Below, piece by piece: positions 7,843 through 13,576 of a stretch of 17,665 nt of DNA. Below the pieces are notes generated by a model, which worked only from the letters and a program-made list of their open reading frames with translations, was not told the DNA's origin and did no database searches. This stretch comes from Gemmatimonadota bacterium (GTDB lineage Bacteria > Gemmatimonadota > Gemmatimonadetes > Gemmatimonadales > Gemmatimonadaceae), in assembly GCA_947475795.1 (NCBI GenBank), contig CANJOX010000020.1, positions 1 to 17,665 on the forward strand, written 5' to 3'. The position numbers and the translations under genes were made by a program. Numbering within the stretch: position 1 is the stretch's first letter; every line of letters starts with the position of its first letter.

Positions 7843-8538
7843 CTATCGACCAACCGATCGACGCGGACCCGGCCGTGGGGTGGCCACGTACAGGGTGTGC
7901 ATCGGCCCCTTGGTGTCGTGGGCTCGCACCCGCAGTATTTCGACCGTCAGCCCCTGCTGACGCAGCGCATGCGCGAACCCCGGATCGTCGCCCACCGACC
8001 AATACGCAATCACCCCGGGGGGGCGCAGCGCGGCCACGGTGGTGAGGATCCCGCGCGCCGCGTACAGTCGCGCGTTTTCCGACATGATCATGCCGTCGGG
8101 GCCGTTGTCGGTGTCGAGCATGATCGCGTCGAACTGCCCCGCATGATCGCGCAGCACGTTGACGATGTCGTCGTGCACGATCCGCACCCGGGGATCGGCC
8201 AGCGTTTCCACCGAGATGCCGTACGCCGGATCCGCGTTCCACGCGATCACCTCGGCGAGGAACTCCGCCACCACCACTTCGGCATCGTCGGGGAGCACCC
8301 GCAACGCGGCGCGCAGCGTGAAGCCCAACCCGAGTCCTCCGATCAGCACGCGCGCGTTCGGCGTCGTGCCCAACGACGCGCACGCCACCTCCGCCAGCCG
8401 GTCCTCCGACAGATGACGACGCGTGGACATCAACTCGATGCCGTTGGCCCGGATGAGATACGAGCCGTCGTGCCGGAACAGTTCGAGCAGCGAACCGTCC
8501 GGCGTGCGGGCATTTCCGAGTCGTTCGAACGGCTTCAC
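7843..8538 (-). CDS. Spermidine synthase-like SAM-binding (Rossmann) protein
   Basis: With a GTG start at 8538 the product is 231 residues, close to the short spermidine-synthase-like proteins that open with a 'KPFE.L' segment. The SAM-binding core shows 'VLIGGLGLGFTLRAAL' (glycine-rich loop), 'AEVVVAEFLAEVIAWN' (acidic residue after the second strand) and 'VRIVHDDIVNVL'. 'FDAIMLDTDNGPDGMI' holds the Asp-Asn-Gly-Pro of the catalytic strand. Whether it transfers aminopropyl or methyl groups is open, since several such proteins lack a polyamine pocket. The frame stays open upstream to a GTG at 8745, which would add 69 residues with a CxCxxC...CxxC pattern; GTG codons at 8568 and 8565, next to AGGGG, are further start options. 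I chose the start that matches the conserved domain. Confidence 0.75.
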   Translation of the reverse strand: MKPFERLGNARTPDGSLLELFRHDGSYLIRANGIELMSTRRHLSEDRLAEVACASLGTTPNARVLIGGLGLGFTLRAALRVLPDDAEVVVAEFLAEVIAWNADPAYGISVETLADPRVRIVHDDIVNVLRDHAGQFDAIMLDTDNGPDGMIMSENARLYAARGILTTVAALRPPGVIAYWSVGDDPGFAHALRQQGLTVEILRVRAHDTKGPMHTLYVATPRPGPRRSVGR

Positions 8539-8818
8539 CGGCAATCCGGAAGAGGGAACGCGCACCACGCCCCTGCGGCATGACCACGCCGCAGTCGGCG
8601 GTACGCGGCCGTACGTTGCGTCGGACGCGCACTGCGGGCAAGGCCGCTGCCACATCATCAGTGCGTGCGCCGTGGCGTCGGGCAAGCGGAACGTACGCGT
8701 CCGGAAACACCCGACGCACGAGCACGGCCACGCATCGACATTCACGCGAGCGACGCCGTCATCCCACGCACCACCCTCCCGGCGTTCAATCCCGTCTCGT
8801 CACCCGAGGAGCAATCGC

Positions 8819-9520
8819 ATGCCCAGACAGTTCACCGACCGCGCGCGTGCCGGCCAGGCGCTCGCGAAGAAACTCGAGCACCTTCGCGGCCGCAATCTCC
8901 TCGTGCTGGGGCTGCCGCGCGGTGGCCTTCCCGTGGCGTACGAAGTGGCGCGTGCGCTCAACGCGCCGCTCGATCTGCTCAACGTGCGCAAACTGGGCGT
9001 GCCCTGGCACGAAGAGCTCGCCATGGGCGCCATCGGTGCCGGCGGCGTGCGTGTGCTCAACAACGACGTCGTGATGAGCATGGGCATCACAAAGGCCGTG
9101 ATCGACGAAGCGGCCGCGGTGCAGCAGGCCGAACTGGATCGCCGCGAGCGCGTGTACCGCAACGGACGCGCCGCGCCCGCCATCCGCGACCACACCGTCA
9201 TTCTGGTGGACGACGGCATCGCCACCGGCGCCACCGTACGCGCCGCGATCGCGGTGGTGCGCACGCAGGAGCCGACCGCGCTCATCCTGGCCGTGCCGGT
9301 CGTGCAGCAGACCGTGGCCGCCGAACTGCGGCCGGACGTGGACGAACTCGTCGCCGTCGTCACGCCCGCCGACCTGATCGCGATCGGCACGTGGTACGAT
9401 CATTTCGAACAGCTCACCGACCGTGAGGTGCAGCGTCTCCTCGCGCTCGGCGGCGTGGCGCGTGACGGCGCGACCACCGCGTCGCCCCCCGGCGACTTTG
9501 TCGCCACGCAGCGGCAGTGA
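8819..9520 (+). CDS. Phosphoribosyltransferase-fold protein
   Basis: This 233-residue cytoplasmic protein belongs to the type I phosphoribosyltransferase fold. The PRPP-binding signature 'VILVDDGIATGAT' is at residues 127-139. The N-terminal 'LLVLGLPRGGLPVAYEVA' (27-44) and 'LLNVRKLGVPWHEELAMGAI' (53-72) are typical of a broad family often annotated simply as phosphoribosyltransferase. The base or other acceptor is not known. The start ATG is set by GAGGAG seven bases upstream. A strong intrinsic terminator follows, so it is probably transcribed alone. A PRPP synthetase-like gene comes next on the same strand, 530 bases on, and points to a shared role in PRPP, nucleotide or nucleobase salvage. 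The C-terminal 20 residues are low-complexity and look disordered. Confidence 0.85.
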   Translation: MPRQFTDRARAGQALAKKLEHLRGRNLLVLGLPRGGLPVAYEVARALNAPLDLLNVRKLGVPWHEELAMGAIGAGGVRVLNNDVVMSMGITKAVIDEAAAVQQAELDRRERVYRNGRAAPAIRDHTVILVDDGIATGATVRAAIAVVRTQEPTALILAVPVVQQTVAAELRPDVDELVAVVTPADLIAIGTWYDHFEQLTDREVQRLLALGGVARDGATTASPPGDFVATQRQ

Positions 9521-9555
9521 ATGCCGACACACCACGCACGACGCACCGCACACCT

Positions 9556-9580
9556 GTCGGGCACTTTCCCGACTTTTCTT
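9556..9580 (+). terminator. Intrinsic terminator after the phosphoribosyltransferase gene
   Basis: A perfect 6-bp stem, GTCGGG (9556-9561) with CCCGAC (9568-9573) and loop CACTTT, is followed directly by TTTTCTT. It begins 35 bases after the stop codon. Confidence 0.85.
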
Positions 9581-9605
9581 CCTCGGCAGGATTCACATAT
9601 TCCCA

Positions 9606-9900
9606 GTGCGCTCACGGAACGAGATGCCGTGAGCGGAGCCTTCCTCCAAGACGTTGACGGAAGGCAGCGCGTCAGCAGTTCGGTGCCGACGTGCAGGTTG
9701 TGAGGTCGCTGGACACAACCGAAGTCCTGTGCATAGGACGCCTGCGTTGGGTCTCGTCCAACAAGGGAAAGATCGCCAGCCGTCCCGGCGGTGGTACCTC
9801 GCAAGAGTCCCACCACCGCCGAGAACCGAACCGAGGGCCGACGATCGCCAGCGGAACATGAACCCCTGCAGGAGGCAGCGATGCCCCTGCAGGGGTTCAC
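9606..9900 (+). ncRNA. Candidate structured RNA: run of consecutive hairpins (no known family recognised)
   Basis: A weak -10-like CATATT (9596-9601) would start transcription near 9608. The hairpins then follow in order: 9609-9635 (9 bp, 9-base loop); 9638-9665 (7 bp, 2x2 internal loop, CAA/TTG inner stem, GACG loop); 9667-9694 (10 of 11 positions pair, counting one G-U); 9696-9720 (7 bp); 9724-9739 (5 bp plus G-U, loop TGCA); 9746-9762 (5 bp plus G-U); 9786-9821 (10 bp, internal loop, CTC-GCAA-GAG tip); 9859-9899 (14 bp). G-U closures and the GCAA loop make sense on the plus strand. A 10-bp direct repeat, GATCGCCAGC (9771-9780, 9843-9852), flanks the GCAA hairpin. It lies between two PRPP-related genes. 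It may be an independent RNA or the leader of the PRPP synthetase; no clear -35 or 3' terminator is seen. Confidence 0.45.
9859..9899 (+). repeat. Perfect 14-bp inverted repeat enclosing a ribosome binding site and ATG
   Basis: TGAACCCCTGCAGG (9859-9872) pairs exactly with CCTGCAGGGGTTCA (9886-9899). Between the arms, GGC/GCC can add three pairs around an AGCGAT loop. GGAGG (9871-9875) and an ATG (9881) lie at the tip, so folding would mask them. There is no T-run after the stem, so it is not a classical terminator. Confidence 0.85.
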
Positions 9901-9937
9901 CGTTTGCGGCACAGCCCACGGGTGTACGCGGTTCGCC

Positions 9938-10014
9938 CGTCGGGATGCGCCCGACGCCCCGACCGGCGTTCGCACATGGCCGCCGTGCCCCGTTGCGCCG
10001 ATGGTGTGGCAACG
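9938..10014 (+). promoter_or_regulatory. Two further hairpins in the leader of the PRPP synthetase gene
   Basis: CGTCGGG (9938-9944) pairs with CCCGACG (9950-9956) around a 5-base loop. CGTTGC (9991-9996) pairs with GCAACG (10009-10014). An alternative pairing ACGGG/CCCGT (about 9918-9940) would compete with the first stem. They continue the hairpin array up to 36 bases before the GTG start of the gene, so the whole stretch may be one leader. Apart from this, 9900-10050 shows no convincing gene. Confidence 0.4.
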
Positions 10015-10050
10015 AAGACGTGGCGGCGGCGGGACGCACACGGAGGCAGC

Positions 10051-11046
10051 GTGGACGGAGCGGCGGAAACGGGCACCCATGACGTGGTGTTGCTGAGCGG
10101 CTCCGGCAGCCGGCATCTCATGGACGCCGTCGAGCGGGCGCTCGGCGTGCCCGACGGACTCCCCGATGGACTCTCCCTCGGTGTGTGCACCACGGACCAC
10201 TTCCCCGACGGCGAAGTGTCCGTGTGCCTCGAGGAATCGGTGCGGGGGTGCGACGTGATCCTGATCGGTGCCACGTCGCCACCCGTCAACGACCGGCTCG
10301 TCGAGCTGATCGCCATGGCCGACGCCTGTCGCCGCGCCAACGCCGAACGGCTCGTGGTGATCCTGCCGTACTTCGGCTACGCCCGCTCCGACCGGCGCGA
10401 CGGCCGACGCACGCCCATCATGGCACGCGTGGCCGCCGACATGATCGAGCGCAGCGGGGTGAAGCACGTGGTCGTGCTCGACGTGCACACGCCGGCCGTG
10501 GAGGGATTCTTCAGTGTCGCCGTGGATCACCTCACCGCGGTATCACTGCTGGCACCGGCGCTGGCGCGCATCGCACCCGCCAACACGGTCGTGGTGGCCC
10601 CCGACCAAGGCGCCGTGCGGCTGGCCGCGCGCTACGCCGCACAGCTCGCGGCGCCGGTGGCCGTCTGCCATAAGGAGCGGCTGGACGGGGCCGACGTGCG
10701 CGTGAACCGCGTGATCGGCGAGGTGCGTGACCGCCCCTGCATCATCGTGGACGACATGATCAGCACCGGCGGCACGATCGCCGAATGCGCGCGTGCGCTC
10801 CAGGAGGCCGGTGCGCAGCCGCACCCGCTGGTGGCCGCCACCCACCCCGTGTTCGCGTCGGGCGCCCTCGACCGGCTGGCGGCCGCTGGCGTCGTCACGC
10901 TCTTCGTCACCGACAGTATCGCGATCGCCCCCGACACCCACGCCGCGCTCGTGCCGCACGTGGTCAGCATCGCGCCCATGCTGGCCGCGGCCATACGACA
11001 CCTGCACGGCGATGCGACCCTTGCCCGGCTGCATCGGCGCGAGTAG
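10051..11046 (+). CDS. Ribose-phosphate pyrophosphokinase (divergent PRPP synthetase)
   Basis: The 331-residue product should make PRPP from ribose 5-phosphate and ATP. Seen in order are 'DHFPDGEVSVCLEESVRG' (49-66, family FxDGE), 'LPYFGYARSDRRDGRRTPI' (105-123, family PYYGYARQDRK), 'DVHTPAVEGFF' (144-154, family DLHAxQIQGFF), 'HKERLDGADV' (207-216, a variant of the flexible catalytic loop KRRP) and the PRPP loop 'CIIVDDMISTGGTI' (230-243). The GTG at 10051 is preceded by GGAGG and gives the usual family length; an in-frame ATG at 9976 lacks a ribosome binding site. Departures from the consensus at several sites suggest a second, specialised copy rather than the housekeeping Prs. It ends 8 bases before the transporter gene. 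Confidence 0.88.
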   Translation: MDGAAETGTHDVVLLSGSGSRHLMDAVERALGVPDGLPDGLSLGVCTTDHFPDGEVSVCLEESVRGCDVILIGATSPPVNDRLVELIAMADACRRANAERLVVILPYFGYARSDRRDGRRTPIMARVAADMIERSGVKHVVVLDVHTPAVEGFFSVAVDHLTAVSLLAPALARIAPANTVVVAPDQGAVRLAARYAAQLAAPVAVCHKERLDGADVRVNRVIGEVRDRPCIIVDDMISTGGTIAECARALQEAGAQPHPLVAATHPVFASGALDRLAAAGVVTLFVTDSIAIAPDTHAALVPHVVSIAPMLAAAIRHLHGDATLARLHRRE

Positions 11047-11054
11047 AAACCGCC

Positions 11055-11984
11055 ATGCCGTTTCGCCGTTCCTCCGCGTCAGGCGCCGCCCAGAACGCAC
11101 GCCGCGCCGCACTCGCGGCGTCGGTGGCCAGCGTCATCTTCGGCGCCTCGGTCGTCGCCACGCGCTTCGTGGTGGCCCAAACGCAGCCGGTGTCGCTGGC
11201 GTTTCTGCGCTACCTCATCGCGACCGTGTGCCTGCTGCCGGTGCTGCGCACCGTCTGGCGCACCGGGATGCCCCGCCGCGATCTGTTCGCCATTGTGGCG
11301 CTCGGCGTGCTCTTCTTCGGGCTCTTCCCGTGGAGCTTCAGCGCGTCCCTCACGTACCTCCCCTCCTCGCGGGTGGCCGTGCTCGTCGCCACCAATCCGC
11401 TCATCACGCTCGCCATCTCGCGGCTGTGCGGCATCGACCAGCTCACGGGGCCCAAGGTGGCCGGTCAGGCGCTGGCGTTCGTCGGGCTCGTGCTCGCGCT
11501 GCATCAGCCGGGGGTCGACACCATCTCCGCCGCCGACACCTGTACCGGCATCGGCCTGGCGCTGGTCACCGCCGGCTGTGGCGCCACGTTCAACGTGTTC
11601 TCGCGTCCCTACCTGCGCCGCTATCCTCCGCTCCATGTGGCGGCGCTGGCCATGGCGGCCGGCGCCCTCTCGCTGGCGCCCATCGCCGCGTCACAGGGAC
11701 TCTTCACCGTGCTCCCCGCCGTCACACGCGGAGGATGGGCCGCCGTACTCTTTCTCGGGGTGTTCGGCGGCGCGCTCGGTTTCTCACTCTGGATCTGGGC
11801 GCTCCAGCGCTCCACCCCCTCGCAGGTGGCCGTGTTCATCGCCCTCAATCCGGTCACCGCGGTCCTGCTGGGGGCCGTGCTGCTGCACGAACCGATCACG
11901 GCCTTCTTTCTCACCGGCCTCGTGTGCGTGATCGGGGGCATCGCCCTCGCCAACTGGCGACCGGCGCCGGTACGCCTCGCCTGA
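11055..11984 (+). CDS. EamA/DMT-family membrane transporter
   Basis: This 309-residue inner-membrane protein has about ten hydrophobic segments in two similar halves, as in the drug/metabolite transporter superfamily. The first half holds 'VSLAFLRYLIATVCLLPVL' and 'LTYLPSSRVAVLVATNPLIT'. The second holds 'FLGVFGGALGFSLWIWAL', 'QVAVFIALNPVTAVLLGAVL' and a final 'LTGLVCVIGGIALAN'. The paired 'S..A.l...nPl.t' motifs before helix 4 and helix 9 are the EamA hallmark. The substrate cannot be predicted; exporters of amino acids, nucleobases or metabolites are known in the family. It lies 8 bases behind the PRPP synthetase gene and is probably co-transcribed. Its stop directly abuts the stop of the convergent VOC gene. 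Confidence 0.88.
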   Translation: MPFRRSSASGAAQNARRAALAASVASVIFGASVVATRFVVAQTQPVSLAFLRYLIATVCLLPVLRTVWRTGMPRRDLFAIVALGVLFFGLFPWSFSASLTYLPSSRVAVLVATNPLITLAISRLCGIDQLTGPKVAGQALAFVGLVLALHQPGVDTISAADTCTGIGLALVTAGCGATFNVFSRPYLRRYPPLHVAALAMAAGALSLAPIAASQGLFTVLPAVTRGGWAAVLFLGVFGGALGFSLWIWALQRSTPSQVAVFIALNPVTAVLLGAVLLHEPITAFFLTGLVCVIGGIALANWRPAPVRLA

Positions 11985-12371
11985 CTACGGTGCCGCCGCG
12001 CGCACCTGCAAGATATTCCCCTCGGGGTCAAACAGATTGCGCACGGTGAAGCCGGGGCCCTCGTAGTCCACACCGTAGGCGCCGCCCCCCAGCGCCACCG
12101 CGGTGGCCTCCGCCGCCGACAGACTCGGGACGGTGAAGAACAGCTTGATCGCCTGCTCGTCGCGGATGGCCGGCGGGGTGGTGATCGTGATCATCGCCGC
12201 GATGTGCGGCGGCATGGCATGTAGCAGCAGCTGCAGGTCAGGCGACGCGATCACGTGGTGCATCGCGTCCGCGTGCAGCACCTGCATGCCGAGCAGCTGC
12301 TGATAGAACTGCGAGAGCGTATCGAGCGCCTTGGCGTAGATGAGCGCGCCGGCGCGGGCGGGACCAGACAT
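11985..12371 (-). CDS. VOC-superfamily (glyoxalase/bleomycin-resistance fold) protein
   Basis: The product is 128 residues, a single VOC domain of two beta-alpha-beta units. 'ALIYAKALDTLSQFYQQLLGMQVL' (9-32) is the classic first unit, and 'VRNLFDPEGNILQV' (110-123) the classic end. The residues that normally bind the metal are not evident: the N-terminal position is Tyr/Ala rather than His, and the C-terminal Glu is replaced by Gln122 ('NILQV'). A binding or non-metal role is therefore more likely than glyoxalase chemistry. The ATG at 12371 has no clear ribosome binding site. Thirty bases upstream lies the duplicated 57-bp element shared with the 13026-13472 gene. It is convergent with the transporter gene, with no gap. 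Confidence 0.78.
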   Translation of the reverse strand: MSGPARAGALIYAKALDTLSQFYQQLLGMQVLHADAMHHVIASPDLQLLLHAMPPHIAAMITITTPPAIRDEQAIKLFFTVPSLSAAEATAVALGGGAYGVDYEGPGFTVRNLFDPEGNILQVRAAAP

Positions 12372-12401
12372 GGGCGGTGATGATGGGTGAACGACGGGGA
12401 C

Positions 12402-12458
12402 GGATTGGACGCGGCGGCGTTCCCGGCCGAGATTGCACGCATCCGCAGGACGCCCCCC
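12402..12458 (-). promoter_or_regulatory. Copy A of a duplicated 57-bp upstream element
   Basis: Read on the minus strand it is GGGGGG, 8 bases, GGATGC, 3 bases, CAATCTCGG, 16 bases, GTCCAATCC, and it ends 30 bases before the VOC start codon. The same blocks with the same spacing recur at 13509-13565. CAATCT could serve as a -10 box, 17 bases after the G-run. Shared block identity is 30 of 30 bases. Confidence 0.6.
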
Positions 12459-12515
12459 AAACATGGAATCCGTCGAGCGGTCGTTCCAGTCTCTACGCCG
12501 CCGTCGCCCTTCTCG

Positions 12516-12534
12516 CCGCCACCGTCGGTGGCGG
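12516..12534. promoter_or_regulatory. 19-bp palindrome between divergent genes
   Basis: CCGCCACCG and CGGTGGCGG are exact reverse complements around a single central T. The site lies about 77 bases before the lipoprotein start, and 144 bases before the VOC start on the other strand. It could be an operator for a dimeric regulator, or a hairpin with a 5-base loop. The rest of the 240-base intergenic stretch holds copy A of the 57-bp element and a possible -10 box TAGATT (12580-12585), without a good -35. Confidence 0.4.
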
Positions 12535-12611
12535 GGCGATCTCAGATGTGGCGCCCACGCCATCCGATGCCGCACCCTGTAGATTCAACAGGAATCCCGT
12601 CCTCTCACCGT

Positions 12612-12992
12612 ATGTCTCGTCTACCCCGCCGCTCGACCTGCCGCACCGTCGCGCGCTGTGCGGCCGTCCTGCTGCCCCTCGCCTCGTGCGTGGGCGAGCG
12701 TGACCAGTTGCCCGACACGCCGATCACGGCCCCCAAGGCGCCGCTCGAGACGCATCTCCGCGGGCGCGTGCAGGACCTCGCGACGGCGCTGCCGATCGGC
12801 GGGGCCCGGGTCACGGTGGACGCCGTGTCGGATACCAGCCACGATGACGGCAGCTACAACCTGCAGCGACTCCGCGTGGGCGCGGCCGAGGTCATGACGG
12901 TGCGGGCGGGCTACGACACCACGCGCACGCTGCTGCCGCTGCTGGGGGGCGATCAGGAGCACATCGTGCGGCTGCGGAAGGCGGTGCCGTAA
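12612..12992 (+). CDS. Small lipoprotein with carboxypeptidase regulatory-like domain
   Basis: The 126-residue protein begins at ATG 12612 with a basic N terminus, a hydrophobic stretch and the lipobox LASC (Cys26), so it should be anchored in a membrane facing the periplasm or outside. The mature part 'LRGRVQDLATALPIGGARVTVD' (49-70), then 'HDDGSYNLQRL' (78-87) and 'VRAGYDTTRTLLPLLGG', is the beta-sandwich of the CarboxypepD_reg-like family (family pattern: GxVxDxxTGxPLxGAxVxV..T..DGxYxL..L..G). Such domains occur in envelope proteins and act in binding, not catalysis. No partner is apparent next to it. The frame is open upstream to 12387, but a start there would hide the signal peptide. Confidence 0.8.
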   Translation: MSRLPRRSTCRTVARCAAVLLPLASCVGERDQLPDTPITAPKAPLETHLRGRVQDLATALPIGGARVTVDAVSDTSHDDGSYNLQRLRVGAAEVMTVRAGYDTTRTLLPLLGGDQEHIVRLRKAVP

Positions 12993-12999
12993 GCGCGCT

Positions 13000-13025
13000 G
13001 GGCGCGGGCATGGGCAACCGCGCCC
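13000..13025. terminator. Bidirectional terminator-like hairpin between convergent genes
   Basis: GGGCGCGG (13000-13007) pairs perfectly with CCGCGCCC (13018-13025) around a 10-base loop. It fills the 33-base gap between the lipoprotein stop and the stop of the convergent gene. It lacks a T-run on either side, so its efficiency is uncertain. Confidence 0.5.
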
Positions 13026-13472
13026 TCAGTCCTCGTCTTCCACCCACAGCACCGCCGTCACGCCATCGCCCACGCACACGATGCCGGCGTCGAGCGCGGA
13101 TTCCGTGAGCGGATCGAAGCTGACGCCATGGGCGCGCTGCGACGCGTCGCCGAACACGTCGGCCCAGTCGCCGTTGGTGAAGCAGCTGAACGGCTCCGGC
13201 ACCATGGCCAGCAGGTCGCTCACCAATGACTCGGCGTCCGCGGCACGGATGATCACCGCGTTGCTGGCGAGATCGCGGCCGAGCACCCCGGCGGCGATGC
13301 GGAGCGCGTCGCTCTCGCTCACTTCCAGCCAACCCTCGCCGAGGGCGCGCAGGCCGAGGCTCTCGACCGCCTGATCGGCGAGCATCCGCGATTTCGCCCA
13401 CTGCGGCTGCGGCACGAGCGCGCAGGTGACGCGTCCGCTGGTGCGGCGCGCGATGATGGTGTCAGTCAGCAT
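13026..13472 (-). CDS. Hypothetical acidic protein, 148 residues
   Basis: I do not recognise the family. The ATG at 13472 lacks a Shine-Dalgarno sequence, like the VOC gene that carries the same upstream element. The protein has no signal peptide or membrane segment. It appears alpha/beta: 'RVTCALVPQPQWAKSRMLAD' near the start, 'VSESDALRIAAGVLGRDLAS' and 'AVIIRAADAESLVSDLLAM' in the middle, 'CFTNGDWADVFGDASQRA', and a final 'GIVCVGDGVTAVLWVEDED' that is strongly acidic. The last segment reads like a beta-hairpin. It diverges from the M28 peptidase gene, with copy B of the 57-bp element in the 104 bases between them. Composition matches its neighbours and gives no sign of transfer. Confidence 0.62.
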   Translation of the reverse strand: MLTDTIIARRTSGRVTCALVPQPQWAKSRMLADQAVESLGLRALGEGWLEVSESDALRIAAGVLGRDLASNAVIIRAADAESLVSDLLAMVPEPFSCFTNGDWADVFGDASQRAHGVSFDPLTESALDAGIVCVGDGVTAVLWVEDED

Positions 13473-13508
13473 GATGGATGGTGTGAGAGTGTGCGCAATA
13501 TGCCACCG

Positions 13509-13565
13509 GGATTGGACGGCGTGCGCCGCGCCACCGAGATTGGAGGCATCCGTACTCCTCCCCCC
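13509..13565 (-). promoter_or_regulatory. Copy B of the duplicated 57-bp upstream element
   Basis: It has the same four blocks and spacing as 12402-12458 (minus strand: GGGGGG-N8-GGATGC-N3-CAATCTCGG-N16-GTCCAATCC) and ends 36 bases before the ATG at 13472. It also abuts the divergent M28 start by only 11 bases. The distance to the minus-strand gene is the one conserved between copies (30 and 36). Confidence 0.6.
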
Positions 13566-13576
13566 ACACCGTGGAC

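Noticed and set aside
9606..9900. Retron, RNase P RNA, tmRNA or SRP RNA as an explanation of the hairpins
   Set aside because: None of the universal sequence elements of these RNAs (for example AGGAAAGTCCGG of RNase P or the tRNA-like end of tmRNA) is present on either strand, and no reverse transcriptase gene lies nearby.
9606..9950. Group II intron: GTGCG at 9606 just after an intrinsic terminator, as group IIC introns prefer, and a run of stems
   Set aside because: No domain V-like hairpin with the AGC and GAAA signature could be found, no reverse transcriptase is encoded, and the start is about 25 bases past the T-run rather than directly after it.
9593..10039. 148-residue minus-strand frame across the hairpin region
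   Set aside because: The translation looks like shadow sequence (many Arg, Cys and Gly, no fold-like pattern), there is no ribosome binding site, and the stems account for the composition better.
9904..10050. Upstream in-frame starts for the PRPP synthetase (9904, 9976)
   Set aside because: The added residues lack family similarity and a ribosome binding site, and they run through the hairpin region; the GTG at 10051 has GGAGG and gives the normal length.
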